A DNA stretch of 58,388 nt from Elusimicrobiota bacterium (GTDB taxonomy: Bacteria > Elusimicrobiota > Elusimicrobia > Elusimicrobiales > UBA9959). This document shows, in pieces, positions 49,755 to 58,312 of the stretch. The stretch's first letter is position 1; the number at the start of each line of letters is the position of its first letter. The position numbers and the translations under genes were made by a program. The notes under the pieces are model-generated. The model was not told the origin of the DNA. It worked only from the letters and a program-made list of their open reading frames with translations, and searched no databases. Location: assembly GCA_026388155.1 (NCBI GenBank), contig JAPLKI010000017.1, positions 1 to 58,388 on the forward strand, written 5' to 3'.

Positions 49755-50840
49755 CTAATTCACGAATCTGAAAGTTATAACTCCCCACTGGTTTGACGCC
49801 GGGCCGTCCAACGGCTCAAATGCCCATTGTTTTATGGCTTCAACGGCCAGCCTGTCCAGGGCGCCGTAGCCGGAACTGCTCTCCACCGTTACGGTATCAA
49901 GTACGCGGCCTAAGTTGTCAACATAAAATTTAAGCGCCACAACGGCTTCAAGCAGGCCGCGCTCACGCGCCCAGGCGGGGAAGGGCGGAGCGTAATACCT
50001 GAGTATTTTACGCTTTGAAAGCGGACCGGTAATTTTAATTTTCTTTTTTCCCTCATCCGCCGTTTTCAGCCCCCCCGCCCTGTCCAACAGGGCGGAAGCC
50101 GAAATGACAGGCTGAGCGCGGCGGGGGTTTATGGCCGCCTCTTTGGCCTGCCTGGCCTCCGGCAGGCGCTCAGGCGCGGCGGGAATTGCCCGCGCGGCCT
50201 CATGGGGCGCGATTATTGAACCGGCTCTGCCTGAGAGAGCCTGCGGAGCGGCCGCGGCGGACGCGGCCCGCCTGATGGCGATGTCAAGTTCCGCCATGTC
50301 GCGAGGCCGTACCGCCTCGCGCGATTCGTCGTCAAATTTAAGATTTTCAGGCAGTTTAGGCGCTTTTTTCAGCCCCACCTCTTCCAGCTCAATTTTTGGA
50401 GCGAGCGCCGCCTGTCCGCGTTCCGGCGCCATGACAAGCGCGGCGTCCTTAATAGCGGAAGCGGCCCGCCTGGAACCAGCCATGTCCAGCTTTTCTTCCA
50501 CTTTCAGCTTGCCCTCCCGTTCCGAAAGTTTTTGCGGAAGCTCAAAAATCCTGCGGCGGCTTTCCGGCGTTTTTATATCCAGGGCGGGCATTTCCGGCGC
50601 GGCCGGCCGGGTAATTTGCGGCAGGGCGAGTTTGAGGAATTTAAAAATTTTGTTCCGCGCCGGGCCCGCCTGCGCGCGGGCGGCTTTTTCCTGCATTATA
50701 AGGTCGACATTGCCGATTACTATCTTCCTGGTTTCAGGGCGCAAAAGGATGAATTTCAGGCACAAAAAAAACAGAAGCCCGTGGAAAGCCACGGAGCCGG
50801 CCAGGGAAAACCAGACCAATTTATCAGACTGCGGGTGCAT
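49755..50840 (-). CDS. TonB family energy transducer
   Basis: 361 residues. An N-terminal membrane anchor (LVWFSLAGSVAFHGLLFFLC) is followed by about 240 residues rich in Pro, Ala, Lys and Glu, then a TonB C-terminal domain: YYAPPFPAWARERGLLEAVV, ALKFYVDNLGRVLDTVTVES and ALDRLAVEAIKQWAFEPLDG. It transmits inner-membrane proton-motive force, harvested by ExbB/ExbD, to outer-membrane receptors. It lies after two ExbD genes and an ExbB gene. Confidence 0.9.
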   Translation of the reverse strand: MHPQSDKLVWFSLAGSVAFHGLLFFLCLKFILLRPETRKIVIGNVDLIMQEKAARAQAGPARNKIFKFLKLALPQITRPAAPEMPALDIKTPESRRRIFELPQKLSEREGKLKVEEKLDMAGSRRAASAIKDAALVMAPERGQAALAPKIELEEVGLKKAPKLPENLKFDDESREAVRPRDMAELDIAIRRAASAAAAPQALSGRAGSIIAPHEAARAIPAAPERLPEARQAKEAAINPRRAQPVISASALLDRAGGLKTADEGKKKIKITGPLSKRKILRYYAPPFPAWARERGLLEAVVALKFYVDNLGRVLDTVTVESSSGYGALDRLAVEAIKQWAFEPLDGPASNQWGVITFRFVN

Positions 50841-50851
50841 AATTTATTTTA

Positions 50852-50946
50852 CTGCTTGGCGGCTAGGCGGCGAGGCAGCTTGGCAGCCATAAGATCTGTA
50901 AACCTTAAAAAACTGTCCAGCTTTCCAGCTGCCTCGCCGCCCGGCC
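50852..50946. repeat. Quasi-palindromic octamer repeat (GGCGGCTA type)
   Basis: Eight-base units GGCGGCTA, GGCGGCGA, GGCAGCTT, GGCAGCCA on the left and the inverse (CTGTCCAGCTTTCCAGCTGC, CTCGCCGCC) on the right, around a central ATCTGTAAACCTTAAAAA. It fills the exbD-tonB gap. Confidence 0.8.
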
Positions 50947-50975
50947 GATTTTTAAATCCTCATTAACGGAATTCA

Positions 50976-51395
50976 CTATTTACCCTTCTTCAGCTGCTCG
51001 GTGGCGATGGTAATGTTTACGGCGCCGGCGGCTTTGGCTTTAGCCATCACATCGGTAAGAATGCCGAAGCCGGCATTCTTATCGGCCTTTATAACCACAA
51101 CCTTAAGGTCGCTGGCGCCAAGCGCCTTATCGATCCCCTTAAAAAGCTCTTCTTTCGTTTTAAAAACCACTTCATTTACGGAATACTTTTCACCGTCGGA
51201 GATGGAAATTATTATTTTCTCCTTTTCCTCCCCTTCCTGCGTGCGGGCGGCGGGCAAATTAACCTTGAACGCCGGTTCGGAGAGAAGCGGAGCCGTAACC
51301 ATAAAAATAATAACCAGCACCAGGCAGACATCCACCAGGGGAGTGATATTGATGCCGCTCGTTATCTCAGTGTTGTCATCAGTTTTGAAAGACAT
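50976..51395 (-). CDS. ExbD/TolR family protein (second)
   Basis: 139 residues. A single membrane helix carries the proton-path Asp: TPLVDVCLVLVIIFMVTAPLL. The periplasmic part (VNLPAARTQEGEEKEKIIIS, then LKVVVIKADKNAGFGILTDV) is typical. The ending, AAGAVNITIATEQLKKGK, matches ExbD/TolR. It forms the stator with ExbB. Confidence 0.92.
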   Translation of the reverse strand: MSFKTDDNTEITSGINITPLVDVCLVLVIIFMVTAPLLSEPAFKVNLPAARTQEGEEKEKIIISISDGEKYSVNEVVFKTKEELFKGIDKALGASDLKVVVIKADKNAGFGILTDVMAKAKAAGAVNITIATEQLKKGK

Positions 51396-51404
51396 ATATC
51401 CTTG

Positions 51405-51490
51405 CCAGGCCGCTAGGCGGCTGGGCAGCTGGGCGGCTTTTTAAGGTTTGCAGACCTTCTGGCTGCCTAGCCGTCCAGCTGTCCAGCGGG
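51405..51490. repeat. Quasi-palindromic octamer repeat (GGCGGCTA type)
   Basis: Units GGCCGCTA, GGCGGCTG, GGCAGCTG, GGCGGCTT, then a centre with TTAAGGTTTGCAGACC and inverted GGCTGCCTAGCCGTCCAGCT. Same family and core as 50852-50946. Confidence 0.8.
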
Positions 51491-51500
51491 CGCAGCGCCC

Positions 51501-51929
51501 TCAGTTCCTCATCAGCGCCATTTTGACGGCTCCAGCCTGTCTGGCCTCGTCGAGAAGCCCGACCACTTCCCCGACCTTATTGGCTTCGTCGGCTTTAACG
51601 ATAACAAACTTGTCTTTGCTGGCGGACAGGGCGTTTAAAATCACTCCGCCGAAGTGCTCGGCGTCGGTTTGCGCGCCGTTAACGCTCAAAACGCCATCTT
51701 TTGTAAGTTTAACCTGCACGCTGTCGGAAAGCGACACCTTGCCTATCAGGGCTATCCGGGCGCCGGCTTTTTTTGACTGCAGAACCCTGATGCCCGCCTG
51801 CATGGCGAAAGGAGCGACGGCCATAAAAATAATGACCAGCACCAGACAGACATCCACCATAGGCGTAAGGTTGATTTCGGTTATGGGGCCGTCGGAATTA
51901 TTTGAAGATATGGACATGTTTTCTGCCAT
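51501..51929 (-). CDS. ExbD/TolR family protein (first)
   Basis: 142 residues with TEINLTPMVDVCLVLVIIFM as the membrane helix including the conserved Asp, then a periplasmic domain (VSLSDSVQVKLTKDGVLSVN, FVIVKADEANKVGEVVGLLD). Two in-frame ATGs (51929, 51917) are possible starts; the repeat upstream runs up to the first. The two ExbD proteins are clearly different, suggesting a heteromeric stator. Confidence 0.92.
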   Translation of the reverse strand: MAENMSISSNNSDGPITEINLTPMVDVCLVLVIIFMAVAPFAMQAGIRVLQSKKAGARIALIGKVSLSDSVQVKLTKDGVLSVNGAQTDAEHFGGVILNALSASKDKFVIVKADEANKVGEVVGLLDEARQAGAVKMALMRN

Positions 51930-52003
51930 ATGCCATACGCTTTAGGCTATAGGCTTTAAGGACTTCCTTAGAGCTTATGGCTTACGGCTTATGGCTTAAA
52001 GCT
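51930..52003. repeat. Heptamer repeat (CTTATGG type)
   Basis: CTTATGG CTTACGG CTTATGG CTTAAAG on one side and inverted TACGCTTTAGGCTATAGGCTTTA on the other, between exbB and the first exbD. Confidence 0.75.
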
Positions 52004-52004
52004 T

Positions 52005-52622
52005 TCACTGGTTCCCTATCATTATCACCAGGCGCGTGGAAAAAATTTCAAGCTCGCTCGCCACCACTTTAAGCCTGCGGGTGAAATAATTGTAAACGAT
52101 AACGGCAGGTATAGCCACCGCAAGGCCCGCCGCCGTGGCAACCAGGGCCTCGGCTATGCCGCGCGCCACAACCGTGGGGCCTCCAACACCCGAAAGCGCC
52201 AAATCCTGAAAAGCTTTTATGATGCCGACCACCGTGCCGAAAAGCCCGATAAACGGGGCGATATTGCCCATGGTGCCCAGCACTCCGAGGTTCTTTTCAA
52301 GCTCCAGGCGCTCCTCCTGGCGTTTTGTGGCCAGCAGTTCCTCAAGTTCTTTTTTGCGCATTGCCCTGTTCAACAGGGCATAATGCACGATTCTGGCCTG
52401 GGGCGAATCAATTCTGGAGGTGTATTCAAGGGCCTTGTCCACATTGCCCTTTTCAAGTATACCGTTGACATGCGCCATTAAATCCTCGGCTTTTTTCGGG
52501 CGCGACTTGCGGAAAACCCACCAGCGCTCAAAAGCGAAGGTAAAAGACAAAAGCGAGCAAAAAAACAAAATTACCAGCGTAAAGCTGCCCTTAAAAACCT
52601 CCAGAAAATTAATATGCGCCAT
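52005..52622 (-). CDS. ExbB/TolQ/MotA-type proton channel protein
   Basis: 205 residues, three membrane segments: [20 protein letters not shown] near the N-terminus, [20 protein letters not shown] in the middle and [20 protein letters not shown] near the C-terminus. A cytoplasmic helical stretch ([20 protein letters not shown]) lies between the first and second. The central GLFGTVVGI motif and the Thr/Ala-rich third helix are diagnostic. Confidence 0.93.
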   Translation of the reverse strand: MAHINFLEVFKGSFTLVILFFCSLLSFTFAFERWWVFRKSRPKKAEDLMAHVNGILEKGNVDKALEYTSRIDSPQARIVHYALLNRAMRKKELEELLATKRQEERLELEKNLGVLGTMGNIAPFIGLFGTVVGIIKAFQDLALSGVGGPTVVARGIAEALVATAAGLAVAIPAVIVYNYFTRRLKVVASELEIFSTRLVIMIGNQ

Positions 52623-52629
52623 ATGGTTC

Positions 52630-52720
52630 TCCTTTTACTTACCCGAATCCTTGAAGGATTCGCCCGAAGGGCGAAAGTTGCGGTCAACTGCAACTTTCGG
52701 GCTTAGGCTGTTTTATCCTG
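52630..52720. repeat. Nested inverted repeats between the TPR gene and exbB
   Basis: CGAATCCTTGAAGGATTCG, GCCCGAAGGGC and CGAAAGTTGC...GCAACTTTCG hairpins in a row. They could act as an attenuator or terminator in the operon. Confidence 0.6.
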
Positions 52721-52761
52721 CCTTTTACCTTTTACCGGTTATTGGTTACTTTCCCTTTGGA

Positions 52762-55700
52762 CTATTGTCCGGCCTCTGTGGACGAAGACTTGGCCACGGC
52801 CGGGCGCTTCTTTGCGGCCTTTACCGGTTTTACAGTCTTTTTCTTTTTTTTAACCGCCGGAGAAGCGGTCTGGACCGGCGCCGCTTCTTCTCCGGCCTTT
52901 GGCGTTGTCTCATCCGCGCCGGCCCCCGCTGCGGGCGCCGTGGTTGTAACTGTCAGAGGGGAACCGGCGCCTTCCGCCGGATTTGTCACGGACGACACGA
53001 CATCGTCGGCGTCGGAAGCCTGGGGGATGGCGCTCATTTTAAGCAGGGACCGCGCTTTTTCGGCCGCCGCTTTGGCCGTTTCCGGGTCGGCGGAGTTTTT
53101 GGATATATCGTCATAAACTCTGGCCGCCTCCGGGTAATTTTTTTCAGCCTCGTAAATTTCGCCGATTTTTATCAGGCCCTGCAGCCGCCATGGGCTTGAG
53201 TAGGGTTTTTGCAAAACCAGCCTGCCCCAGTAGTCCAGCGCCTCCTCCGGCTGTTTATTGTCGCTGTAAAGCTCGCCCATGCGGTAAAGCGCTTCCAGTG
53301 AATCCTCCCTGCCGGACGCCTGCCCGTAAATCTCCGTAAGAGTCTTCACGGCGGCGGAAACATCCCCCCTGTCTTTTTGCAGCTTGAAAATTTCCCACAA
53401 GGCGCTTAAAGCGTCGCCGGAGCTGCCCGCAAGATTGTAATATCTGCGGTAAGTTTCCTCCGCCGGGCCGCTTAAGCCGGTGTTTTTGTAGCACAGCGCA
53501 AGGTTAAAAAGCGCGGGTTGTGTATATTCGCTCGCGGGGTAAAGCTCGGCGAGCTTCGCGTACGCCTTTGAAGCCGGCTCGTAATTTTTAAGGTTGTAAT
53601 ACGCGCTGCCAAGCCGGAAAAGCGCCACCGGATGCTCTTTAGCGTCCGGGTAATTCACGGCAAAACGCTCAAAAACCTCCGCCGCGTTTTGCATGTCTCC
53701 GGTCTGAAAATACGCCTCGCCAAGATAAAACTGGGCGTCTTTTATTGAAGGATGGTCGACATAATCCACGCTGAATTTTTTAAGGTTTTCGGCGGAGAGC
53801 GCGTAATCCTTCTTTTCAAAAAGCCGCCTGCCGAGCCTGAACAGCGCCTCCCCCGAAGTCCGGTCTTTGGGCTCGCGCGCGGCCAGAGCGCCAAGCTCGG
53901 CCTTAAAATCAAGCCCGGCCGTCCGGTCAAAAGCGGCTTCCATCAGGTCAAAAGCATCCGCCGCCTCGGGAACGTCCGGCCATAGCGTGACCACGGTTTT
54001 TAACTGTTCCACCGCTTTCGCGTCTTCTTTCCGGTTGTAGTCAATTTGGGCCAGGCGCAGGTAGGCGAGCGCCAGCTGCTTGTTTTTCGGATATCTGGCG
54101 ATAATCCCGTTATAGGCCGTCACGGCTTCGGCATATTTCTGCGCCCTGAACCAGGTATCGGCGCTTTGCAGCTCCGCGGTCTCGGTTTCAGGCGTCCCCG
54201 GATATTTTCTGGCAAGCTTGTCCCAGGTTTCAACGGCCTGGGTGTAATAATGCAGGCGGTAAAGCGCAAGGCCGGCCTTATAAAGCGCGGCGGGAGCGTA
54301 TTTGCTTGAGGCGTTATCGGAGGCGAAAGCGTCGTAAAGGCCGAAGGCTTTTTTAAAATCCTTGGCATTGAAATAGCTGTCGGCGACCGACAGCGCGTCC
54401 GTGCCGGAGAGCGCCCCGGCATCCGGGAAAGCGGCTCTGGCGGTTTTGAGTTTTTCCCTGGCTTTGGCCGCGCCCGAGCTGTCGCCGGACAGCGCATAGC
54501 ACCACACCAGGCCTTCCTGGGCGTAAAGCAAAGACACCTTGTCGGGGGAAAGCCGGGCCGCTGTGTTATAAATATTCTTCGCGTCGTCAAAAAGGTTCCG
54601 CGCCAGATAGGCCTCGGCGACATACAGCAGGCTCAGCGCCCGCCATTTGGACCCGGCAGGCGGAGGGTTTTTAAAAATAGACTGCACCTGGTAAGAGGTC
54701 AGGATACTGTTGTAATCGCCCCTGGCGTATTCCGTGCGGAGGATCATAAACAGCGCCTGCTCGGCGACCTCGCTTGAAGGCGCAAGGTCAACCGCGCTCT
54801 GGAAATTCCCCAGCGCCTCCTGCGGTTTTTTCAGCGCCAGGTTTGCGGCGCCCATCAGGTAATAAGCGTTTTTAGCGAGCGCATGCGCGGGATAAAGGCC
54901 GATAAAATTCCCCAGGGTCTGCAGGGCCCCCTGATAATCGCCCAGTAGGTACCGGCACCACGCGAGTTTATAAAAACTTGCAGGCGCCGCCGAAGAGGTG
55001 GGGTAGCCGGCGGTAATTTTTGCGTAAGCGGATAGGGCGTCGCCGGTCTGTTTGTTTGCGAGATAAGATTCGCCGATAAAATACCACGAGTAGGGCGCGA
55101 AATAATTAAACGGGCTTTTGTCTGTAACAGCCCGGAAATTCAGCCGGGCGTTCAGGTAATCTTTCCTGTTAAGCTGCGAAACGCCTATGCGGAAGACCGC
55201 CGCCGTTTTCAGCTTTGAGCCGGGATAGTTTTTAATGAAGTCCTGGTACTTGCTTATCGCGCCGTCAAAATCCCGCGCATAAAAAAAAGACTCGCATATA
55301 AGGAACTCCGCCTCCTCTATGGAATCAAATCCGGGGTAATTCTTGAGAAGTTTCCCGAAAACAGACGCCGCCATATCGGTTCTGCCCTCGTAAAGATAGG
55401 CCTTCCCCAGGAAAAACCGCGCCTGGGGAGTGTCAAGCCGTGAAAAAAGCTTCTGGCTGGCCGGGTAATTTTTCCGGCTCAGCTCTATTATGCCGCCGGC
55501 AAACACCAAAGCCGGGTCGGAAGCGTAGGCCAGATAGATCTCGCCAAAGTGAAAAAATATGTTTTGCGCGTTCCGGCGGCGGTTCAGGGCGATATTTGAG
55601 TAAACCTGTCCAAGCAGGCTTTCCGGCGCTATATAGCTTTTGGGGTAGTCGCTTTCCACTTTGGAAAATTCTTTAACGGCCTGTTCCCAGTCGCCCATGT

Positions 55701-56151
55701 TGTAATATGCCTCGCCTGCGCGATACAGGGCCGAAGCTTCAAGGCCGCTGCCGGAGTACCTGCCGGCCACCGAACCGTATATTTCCGCGGCTGAGTTGAA
55801 TTCGGCCATGGAACCCGGCTTTGCGCCGGCCGGCCCGGCGGCGGGACCCCTTTTTGAAATTTTTTCCTGGTGAAGCAGCTCCAGCGCTTTGGACATGTGC
55901 GCTTCCCCTGTCATAAACAGGGCGTCCGCTGCCCTTTGGCTTTTCGGGTATTTTTTTATGAATTGCCGGAATGCCTCTATTACGGCCGCGCGGTCGGCGG
56001 AAGTCTGGTAAAGCGCGGAAATGGCCTGGAAAGCCGACTCATCCGCGCTAAGCTGCGGCGCCGCAAGCTGGGCGCGCGCCGGAAGGGCCGTTGCGGCAAG
56101 CAGAGCGGCCAGCAACACCGCTTTTCTGGAATTATATGGCATTTTTTTCAT
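52762..56151 (-). CDS. Large periplasmic TPR protein of the Tol/Ton operon
   Basis: 1129 residues with a signal peptide (KAVLLAALLAATALPARAQ). It consists almost entirely of tetratricopeptide repeats, about 25-30, with classic units such as ASALYRAGEAYYNMGDWEQA, FLICESFFYARDFDGAISKY and LGEAYFQTGDMQNAAEVFER, each followed by a YP-rich turn as in YbgF/CpoB and BamD. A Lys/Ala/Pro-rich tail (KKKKKTVKPVKAAKKRPA) ends it. It is the first gene of the operon leading to ExbB, two ExbD, TonB and the OmpA-like protein. It probably scaffolds envelope complexes. Confidence 0.88.
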   Translation of the reverse strand: MKKMPYNSRKAVLLAALLAATALPARAQLAAPQLSADESAFQAISALYQTSADRAAVIEAFRQFIKKYPKSQRAADALFMTGEAHMSKALELLHQEKISKRGPAAGPAGAKPGSMAEFNSAAEIYGSVAGRYSGSGLEASALYRAGEAYYNMGDWEQAVKEFSKVESDYPKSYIAPESLLGQVYSNIALNRRRNAQNIFFHFGEIYLAYASDPALVFAGGIIELSRKNYPASQKLFSRLDTPQARFFLGKAYLYEGRTDMAASVFGKLLKNYPGFDSIEEAEFLICESFFYARDFDGAISKYQDFIKNYPGSKLKTAAVFRIGVSQLNRKDYLNARLNFRAVTDKSPFNYFAPYSWYFIGESYLANKQTGDALSAYAKITAGYPTSSAAPASFYKLAWCRYLLGDYQGALQTLGNFIGLYPAHALAKNAYYLMGAANLALKKPQEALGNFQSAVDLAPSSEVAEQALFMILRTEYARGDYNSILTSYQVQSIFKNPPPAGSKWRALSLLYVAEAYLARNLFDDAKNIYNTAARLSPDKVSLLYAQEGLVWCYALSGDSSGAAKAREKLKTARAAFPDAGALSGTDALSVADSYFNAKDFKKAFGLYDAFASDNASSKYAPAALYKAGLALYRLHYYTQAVETWDKLARKYPGTPETETAELQSADTWFRAQKYAEAVTAYNGIIARYPKNKQLALAYLRLAQIDYNRKEDAKAVEQLKTVVTLWPDVPEAADAFDLMEAAFDRTAGLDFKAELGALAAREPKDRTSGEALFRLGRRLFEKKDYALSAENLKKFSVDYVDHPSIKDAQFYLGEAYFQTGDMQNAAEVFERFAVNYPDAKEHPVALFRLGSAYYNLKNYEPASKAYAKLAELYPASEYTQPALFNLALCYKNTGLSGPAEETYRRYYNLAGSSGDALSALWEIFKLQKDRGDVSAAVKTLTEIYGQASGREDSLEALYRMGELYSDNKQPEEALDYWGRLVLQKPYSSPWRLQGLIKIGEIYEAEKNYPEAARVYDDISKNSADPETAKAAAEKARSLLKMSAIPQASDADDVVSSVTNPAEGAGSPLTVTTTAPAAGAGADETTPKAGEEAAPVQTASPAVKKKKKTVKPVKAAKKRPAVAKSSSTEAGQ

Positions 56152-56254
56152 ATTTTATCAAAACCGGCTGCTTCGTCCAGCTCTTTTGCCCCTGGCTTAG
56201 TTTAACCGCCTAAACTTTGGCATACGGCGCCAGTTGCTGAAGCAAAAGGGCTGG

Positions 56255-56275
56255 GCTTCGCGCATCACGATGATT
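56255..56275 (+). repeat. 21-bp segment shared with 57820-57840
   Basis: CTTCGCGCATCACGATGATT, preceded by G in both copies, occurs identically at the two sites. At 57820 it borders copy D of the dispersed repeat. Here it lies in the 146-bp gap before the ATPase gene 3' end. Confidence 0.8.
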
Positions 56276-56297
56276 AGAAAAGGCTCCTGCCGCCTTT

Positions 56298-57434
56298 TTA
56301 AGCAAAATACTTCTTTTTAATCCATTCGCTAAACCAGATGTCCGAGAACACCGCAACGCCGTCCTCCTTCTCAAGCAGACCTTTAGCCGTCAAAAGAGCC
56401 TCTGATTTCTGCACAGAGGACGCCGACCCCAGGCGGTAGGAACTGATAAACCCCATTGAGAACAAGTCGGTTCCACCGGATACGGCCATAGCCTGCAGCA
56501 GTTTCCGCTGTGAAAGCGCCAGCGAATCCCACATTGAAAGAAACATCGGAGACAGCCCCTGCGTAATCCGGCCGACAGCTTCGGCGACTGCGGAGCGCGG
56601 CACGTTTTTTATGTCCGCGCAGCCGCTCCATATTTCGTGGCATAAATGCAGCGTATAATACGGAACCACCCGCGAAACTCTTATTATCTCGTCCGTGGTC
56701 CCGGCGTCTATGGTCTTGCCCGAAGCCCCGAACTTGCCGGAAATGAAAGAGGCAAGCTCGCCCGGGGGGATTTTGCCCAGGAAAATAATTTTCCCCATTT
56801 TATAAAAAGGCTTGTTTTTATTTAACACCATGTCGGACATTATATGCTGCTTTGAACCGGCAAATAAGTAGCCCACATCCTTCTGGCGCTGGAAAACGGC
56901 TCTCATCGCCTTTTCAAGCGCTTCCCCTCCCACATTCCTTATTTCCTGGAATTCGTCAAAAAACACCGCGAATTTCTTCCTTTTCCTCTCCGCTGTTTTT
57001 TGCGGGATCTCCAGAAGATCCCTGATAAGCAGGGAAAGCTCCGGTTTCTTCGGGGCCGCCTCTATCCCCACCGATATTTCCCCTTCGGCGCTTATAGTGA
57101 CGCTCGGCCGCAGCGAAGGGATAACTTCCCTGATAAAACCGATAATGTTTTCGGTTTTTGTTTCCGCCGCCCTCGCGACAGCCCTGGCGTAATGCGCCGC
57201 GAACTGCTCCACAGTGGAAACGTCATACATATCCATATAAGCGGTTATAACGCCGCGTTCTTTAAGCGCGGCCAGCGTGTTGAACGCCAGCGAAGTTTTC
57301 CCATACCGCCTTGGAGAAATAAGAAACACCCTCGCCCCGCTGTAAAGCTCATCCACAAGCTCTTTAAGCTCCGTTGTCCTGTCGGTGAAATCCGCGCCTG
57401 TAGCGACTTGTCCGTAATAAAAAGGGTTAAGCAT
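56298..57434 (-). CDS. Archaeal-type AAA ATPase (ATPase_2/DUF234-like family)
   Basis: 378 residues. Walker A is LISPRRYGKTSLAFNTL and Walker B is KFAVFFDEFQEIR. The N-terminal NPFYYGQVATGADFTDRTTE is the typical entry of this group. An arginine- and His-containing sensor region (FLGKIPPGELASFISGKFG) and a C-terminal winged-helix-like domain (LSQRKLLQAMAVSGGTDL, ALLTAKGLLEKEDGVAVF) follow. Members are found singly in mobile or accessory DNA, and their role is unknown. The upstream region has interlocking ATACC/GGTAT inverted repeats near 57465-57490. Confidence 0.85.
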   Translation of the reverse strand: MLNPFYYGQVATGADFTDRTTELKELVDELYSGARVFLISPRRYGKTSLAFNTLAALKERGVITAYMDMYDVSTVEQFAAHYARAVARAAETKTENIIGFIREVIPSLRPSVTISAEGEISVGIEAAPKKPELSLLIRDLLEIPQKTAERKRKKFAVFFDEFQEIRNVGGEALEKAMRAVFQRQKDVGYLFAGSKQHIMSDMVLNKNKPFYKMGKIIFLGKIPPGELASFISGKFGASGKTIDAGTTDEIIRVSRVVPYYTLHLCHEIWSGCADIKNVPRSAVAEAVGRITQGLSPMFLSMWDSLALSQRKLLQAMAVSGGTDLFSMGFISSYRLGSASSVQKSEALLTAKGLLEKEDGVAVFSDIWFSEWIKKKYFA

Positions 57435-57664
57435 ACCGCAGCCTCCGTGCCCCGAATCAATTTATACCTTATGGTATTATACCAAAAAGTATAACCGAAA
57501 TAATTACTGCGCCATGGCATCCCGGCAATTTCGTAAGCCGGCGTATCAGACTCTTGTTGCCTTTTCCGCACCCATGCCGGCAGATTGCTCCAAAAGAGCG
57601 GGGCTAAACGACAGGGCTAAACGAACTATTGACTTCCGGTATTTTCCGTTGTATACTTGACATT

Positions 57665-57838
57665 ATGACGGTAAAAGAGAAAAAACGAATCGAAAACCTG
57701 CTGAAAGCGCGGCTAAAAGACAAAATTGCCATGAACAAAGCGTCCATGGGTATTGACGCCTTGCGCGCAAAATTTGGCCGCCCTTCCGCCGGGTTTGACT
57801 CATTGCGCCTTCTTAGACAGCTTCGCGCATCACGATGA
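57665..57838 (+). CDS. Antitoxin-like small protein upstream of a broken PIN toxin
   Basis: 57 residues from ATG 57665 (an upstream ATG at 57629 is in frame but adds an unrelated segment). The sequence VKEKKRIENLLKARLKDKIA followed by DALRAKFGRPSAG is helical and basic, like short VapB-type antitoxins. Its last codons fall in the 21-bp segment shared with 56255, so the C-terminus is probably altered. Confidence 0.55.
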   Translation: MTVKEKKRIENLLKARLKDKIAMNKASMGIDALRAKFGRPSAGFDSLRLLRQLRASR

Positions 57839-57849
57839 TTCACATTCTT

Positions 57850-57897
57850 GGCCGTCTGATGAGCATAGCTCCTGATACGGCACTGCCATAGGCTTGA
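57850..57897 (+). repeat. Dispersed palindromic repeat, copy D
   Basis: GGCCGTCTGATGAGCATAG followed by TGATACGGCACTGCCATAGG and CTTGAC. It is a short version of copy C without the internal palindrome, located exactly between the antitoxin-like frame and the PIN-domain frame. Confidence 0.7.
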
Positions 57898-58284
57898 CGC
57901 TCCGTTGCCCTCAAATGGTTTGCCGATGAACAAGGCAGCGCGCGAGCCCTTGAGTACAGGGACATGCTTCTGGAAGGAAAGATTGTGCTGGCTTCCCCCG
58001 ACTTGATGCTCTATGAAGTGGCTAATGTGCTGCATCTTAAAAAAGAGTTTACCGAAACCGCCGTAAAAGAAGCCTTGCGTTCCCTTCTGGATATCGGAGT
58101 GGAGATTTTTACTCCGACGGAAGAAATTCTGGATAAAGCCGTTCATTTCACTTTCCATACGAATCACTCTTTTTACGACTGTCTGTATATCGCTCTTGCA
58201 GCCAATCTTGGCGGACGCCTGCTTACAGCCGATGAAGCCTTGCATAAAAAAGCCCGCCTTTTCGTACCCACAACCCTGCTTTAA
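57898..58284 (+). pseudogene. VapC-like PIN-domain toxin lacking its start
   Basis: The frame is open from 57898 without a start codon until ATG 57964. It reads SVALKWFADEQGSARALEYR, then LASPDLMLYEVANVLHL (conserved Glu), HTNHSFYDCLYIALAANLGG (conserved Asp) and LLTADEALHKKA. VapC proteins begin with an xxDASVAxKW strand; the bases GACGCTCCGTT just upstream would give D-A-S-V if one T were restored. A one-base deletion and the adjoining repeat therefore removed the first catalytic Asp from the frame. The PIN nuclease is presumably inactive. Confidence 0.75.
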
Positions 58285-58293
58285 ACTTAATAT

Positions 58294-58312
58294 AAGGTAG
58301 ACGCTACCTTTT
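58294..58312 (+). terminator. Rho-independent-like terminator after the PIN remnant
   Basis: AAGGTAG-ACG-CTACCTT, a 7-bp perfect stem and 3-nt loop followed by TT, nine bases after the stop. A second hairpin, GCCCGCC-TTC-GGCGGGC, follows at 58357-58373. Confidence 0.65.
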
